From: Methanolobus sp. UBA474
Lineage (GTDB): Archaea > Halobacteriota > Methanosarcinia > Methanosarcinales > Methanosarcinaceae
DNA: 31,836 bases
Assembly: GCA_002501695.1 (NCBI GenBank)
Contig: DANZ01000060.1
Coordinates: 11,881-43,716 of the forward strand
Direction of reading: 5' to 3'
Position 1 is the stretch's first letter, and each line of letters begins with the position of its first letter. Shown here one piece after another: positions 29,743 through 31,836 of the stretch. Position numbers and translations under genes: made by a program. The notes below the pieces were generated by a model, which was not told the DNA's origin, did not search any database, and was given only the letters and a program-made list of their open reading frames with translations.

Positions 29743-30933
29743 TCAGAACATTCCCTTCACGCTGATATCCCAGTGGATGTGATAATACATGCGGTACAGG
29801 AACCAGCCCATTTTGGTAGTTGTGAAAGGTGCGGGAGGCACACCATATCTCCAGGTGGCAATATAGCCTTTTCCAGGTGTGGAAGGGGTTTCTATTTCAG
29901 TGACGATGGGACATCCCGTTTCCCCTTCATAGGGGGTTTTGATGCCATTCCCACGAATATCGTTAACGAGATCCTGGCTCACGGCGATTGCCTGGTAGTG
30001 AGCGCCAATACCTGTTTTAAGTATCTCTACTGGCCCAAGGTCTCCGAGTATATACACATTATCGTGATTGCCAGCAGGGCCTCGATACTGAAGTGTGGCC
30101 TTGTCTGCAGACAGCCATCCTTTCTCGTCGGTAAGGCCGGAATCTATCAGAACTTGAGGGGCCTTGTGGGGCGGAACAGTGATTAGGAGATCATAATTGA
30201 TCTTGTCGCCATTTTTAGATGCTATCTCCTTCTTGGATGCATCAACGTTAGCTAGCTGAAAGTTCCTTATGATCTCAATGTTCTTTTCCTTGCATTGTTC
30301 AGTCACAAGTTTATTGAACTCCGGCGGTCCGACGGGCTCCATGGGCCAGACCAAGGTCAATTGTACATCATCCCTGTTCTTCCTGACATTGCGCAGATAA
30401 CTATCAAGCATAAAAGTGAACTTCACGGGTGCACCGGGGCATGGGATAGGCATTGAAGCAACGGAGATCAAAACTTTTCCGGTCTTAATGTTCTTCACCA
30501 GATCCCTTACTTTGAAAGCATCCTCTATGGATGTATAGAATGTGTTAAGGTCATCCGCAAGCCCCGGCACAGCATCAACGTCAGCCCTGCATCCCATTGC
30601 TATCACAAGATAGTCATAGGTATACTTTTTACCGCTTTTGACACTCACTTCTTTATTCCCAAGGTCTACTGCTGCCACTTCGCCGCCATTCCCATAAATA
30701 CCTTTAACTCTGGGGCTTATTAGTTTCCTTCGTGGCCTTGTGATGTCTTCAGGAGTGTAAAGTTCAAAGGGGATAAAAGTATATCCGCCTTGGTTGATAT
30801 TCATGTCATTTTTGTCCAAAATGATTATTTCCAATTCTTCTCTTGCGATCTTGTTCCTGAACTCTCTGGCCAAGATGTTCGCTACTACCGAACCGGCATA
30901 GCCTGCCCCAAGTATCAGTACCCTCTCTTTCAT
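29743..30933 (-). CDS. Sulfide:quinone oxidoreductase-like FAD protein
   Basis: The product is 396 residues from the ATG at 30933; the ATG at 30939 is only 2 bases from GGAG, so the inner start has better spacing. Numbering from the outer ATG, the FAD motif ILGAGYAGSVVA is at 9-20, AMGCRAD at 115-121 and ILGDLGPVEILKTG at 297-310. Cys167 in IPCPGAP and Cys343 in TGCPIV sit where SQR and flavocytochrome-c sulfide dehydrogenase carry the redox-active cysteine pair. The C-terminal KMGWFLYRMYYHIHW looks like a membrane-binding amphipathic helix. In a methanogen the quinone-site ligand could be methanophenazine (inference). The gene is co-transcribed with DUF1641. A TATA-like box lies near 30994-31004. 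Confidence 0.85.
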   Translation of the reverse strand: MKERVLILGAGYAGSVVANILAREFRNKIAREELEIIILDKNDMNINQGGYTFIPFELYTPEDITRPRRKLISPRVKGIYGNGGEVAAVDLGNKEVSVKSGKKYTYDYLVIAMGCRADVDAVPGLADDLNTFYTSIEDAFKVRDLVKNIKTGKVLISVASMPIPCPGAPVKFTFMLDSYLRNVRKNRDDVQLTLVWPMEPVGPPEFNKLVTEQCKEKNIEIIRNFQLANVDASKKEIASKNGDKINYDLLITVPPHKAPQVLIDSGLTDEKGWLSADKATLQYRGPAGNHDNVYILGDLGPVEILKTGIGAHYQAIAVSQDLVNDIRGNGIKTPYEGETGCPIVTEIETPSTPGKGYIATWRYGVPPAPFTTTKMGWFLYRMYYHIHWDISVKGMF

Positions 30934-30939
30934 CAGCAT

Positions 30940-31156
30940 TACTCCATATATCTAACTAACTTTCGTATAACTCAATATGTGACTTTCAACTTAATATATT
31001 AGTTGCATTACTGATGTACTTTGACAGTAGTATTTAAAAGAATGGAAGTGCATATAAAATAAGCGAATTTCAGCAGTTTAACAGCGTAAACAAGTATTCG
31101 ATAACGTAAACTGAAAGACTCGCGTCTAATAAAATAAATCAAAAGAAGAATTGGTT
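30940..31156. other. AT-rich intergenic region upstream of SQR-like operon
   Basis: The gap holds no gene that I can support. It includes the SQR-operon promoter and a loose inverted repeat, CAGTTTA (31073-31079) with TAAACTG near 31106-31112. The T-rich minus-strand sequence at 31120-31150 fits termination of the uS10 transcript. Confidence 0.4.
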
Positions 31157-31216
31157 GTTACAGAATATATTCTGTAACCAGGTAGGTGATGATAGTTATT
31201 GTTAGACAATAACTAT
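31157..31216 (-). terminator. Tandem hairpins after uS10
   Basis: Going down the transcript, ATAGTTATTG/CAATAACTAT (31192-31201 with 31207-31216) forms a 10-bp stem with a 5-base loop right after the uS10 stop. A 22-bp perfect palindrome (31157-31178; half site GTTACAGAATA) comes next. T-rich sequence follows. A double terminator of a highly expressed operon is the simplest reading. Confidence 0.65.
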
Positions 31217-31223
31217 ACGTTTT

Positions 31224-31535
31224 TTAGTTCTGCAGTACTATCTCGATGTTGATGTCCTTTGGCACCTGGATGCGCATTAACTGTCTGAGTGCACGTTCAT
31301 CGGCTGCAATGTCGATGAGCCTCTTATGGACACGCATTTCCCAGTGGTCCCATGTTGCGGTACCATCGCCGCTTGGACTCTTCCTGACCGGAACTACCAT
31401 TTTCTTAGTAGGTAGTGGAACCGGCCCTGAGATACTTACTCCTGTTCTCTCTGCGATAGCTTTTACCTGATCGCAAACACCATCAAGGTTAACCGGGCTG
31501 ATTCCTGACAATCTTATTCTAGCTTTCTGTGACAT
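31224..31535 (-). CDS. rps10: 30S ribosomal protein uS10
   Basis: The 103-residue protein is the archaeal uS10: KARIRLSGISPVNLDGVCDQ, SGPVPLPTKKMVVPVRKSPSGDG, and WEMRVHKRLIDI followed by MRIQVPKDINIEIVLQ. It binds 16S rRNA in the small-subunit head. TAGGAG lies six bases upstream of the ATG. It follows EF-1alpha by 33 bp, the usual archaeal order, and is the last gene of that transcript. Confidence 0.98.
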   Translation of the reverse strand: MSQKARIRLSGISPVNLDGVCDQVKAIAERTGVSISGPVPLPTKKMVVPVRKSPSGDGTATWDHWEMRVHKRLIDIAADERALRQLMRIQVPKDINIEIVLQN

Positions 31536-31568
31536 GTTCGTCTCCTAAAAAAGGAAAAGGTGAGTGTC

Positions 31569-31836
31569 TTATTTCTTCTGTGTGACACTTATACACATGC
31601 CAGCAGCAATGGTCATACCCATATCACGGATGGCGAACCTTCCGAGCTGTGGGATTTCCTTTACTGGCTCGATTACCATTGGCCTTGTTGGCTTTATGGT
31701 AACGATCGCTGCGTCTCCTGCCTTGATGAAGGTTGGGTTCTCTTCCTTTACCTGGCCGGACTTTGGATCAAGTTTCTTGTTGATCGCCAGCAGTGTGCAT
31801 GCAGTCTGTGCAGTGTGGCAGTGGAATACTGGTGTG
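31569..31836 (-). CDS. tuf: Translation elongation factor EF-1alpha (aEF1A), C-terminal part
   Basis: The frame enters from the right edge and ends with TAA at 31569-31571. The 88 visible residues are domain 3 of EF-1A: TPVFHCHTAQTACTLLAI, DAAIVTIKPTRPMVIEPV, and PQLGRFAIRDMGMTIAAGMC before the end VTQKK. The protein delivers aminoacyl-tRNA to the ribosome. The 5' part lies outside the window. Confidence 0.97.
   Translation of the reverse strand, partial: TPVFHCHTAQTACTLLAINKKLDPKSGQVKEENPTFIKAGDAAIVTIKPTRPMVIEPVKEIPQLGRFAIRDMGMTIAAGMCISVTQKK

Noticed and set aside
1..31836. CRISPR array, insertion sequence, prophage or riboswitch
   Set aside because: No regularly spaced repeats, transposase, integrase or phage genes were seen, and no leader matched a riboswitch I recognise.

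Overview
The window looks like chromosomal DNA of a methanogenic archaeon, most probably a member of the Methanosarcinales (Methanosarcinaceae-like; I cannot fix the genus). The reasons are the uS10/EF-1alpha pair at the right edge, an F420-dependent sulfite reductase (Fsr), a small methanogen-type sulfite-reductase-like protein, a DUF1724-type HTH regulator, a geranylgeranyl-reductase-family flavoprotein, a COG2150-type ACT regulator, PspAA, and archaeal TATA-like boxes with oligo-T or hairpin terminators. There is no CRISPR array, insertion sequence, prophage or rRNA. One tRNA gene, tRNA-Arg(CCG), is present.

Left part (1-8.8 kb): the end of an unidentified gene; an envelope-stress pair pspA-pspAA divergent from a flavodoxin plus small Cys-rich protein unit; a 1015-residue flavin/iron-sulfur fusion (GlcD-like FAD half, GlcF/HdrD-like half with two CCG domains, and a Met-Pro-rich tail); pyruvate kinase; and an orphan histidine kinase with a PhnD-like sensor.

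Middle (8.8-20.3 kb): a four-gene minus-strand redox cluster (small sulfite-reductase-like protein, CGGC protein, ferredoxin, GXGXG protein) divergent from an HxlR regulator; PspC; a PEBP-type lipoprotein; glycerate 2-kinase; a TatD-like hydrolase; a convergent isocitrate-dehydrogenase-like / homocitrate-synthase-family (possible Re-citrate synthase) pair that would support oxidative 2-oxoglutarate synthesis; an ACT regulator; and a HAD phosphatase-geranylgeranyl reductase pair.

Right part (20.3-31.8 kb): a gene-poor stretch with a possible 61-residue gene and structured, possibly RNA-coding DNA; a DUF1724 regulator divergent from fsr; tRNA-Arg; then a sulfur-handling region made of a ThiS/MoaD-like carrier, FdhD, a SufS-like cysteine desulfurase, a small HTH regulator with a Cys motif, a HesA/ThiF-like adenylyltransferase and NadA; a DUF1641-SQR-like pair; and uS10-EF-1alpha.

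The most interesting result is a candidate operator, TTCACA-N2-TGTGRA. It occurs upstream of the ThiS-like gene and between the divergent HTH/hesA genes, and a one-mismatch version lies upstream of nadA. At each place it falls close to the transcription start predicted from the nearest TATA-like box. This suggests a local sulfur/Fe-S regulon controlled by the small HTH protein. Other leads are the likely AUU start of fdhD and possible AUA start of the CGGC gene, a 20-bp-phased direct repeat upstream of the citrate-synthase-like gene, and the (xxMP)n tail of the flavin/iron-sulfur fusion. All family calls rest on reading motifs by eye; no database search was run.
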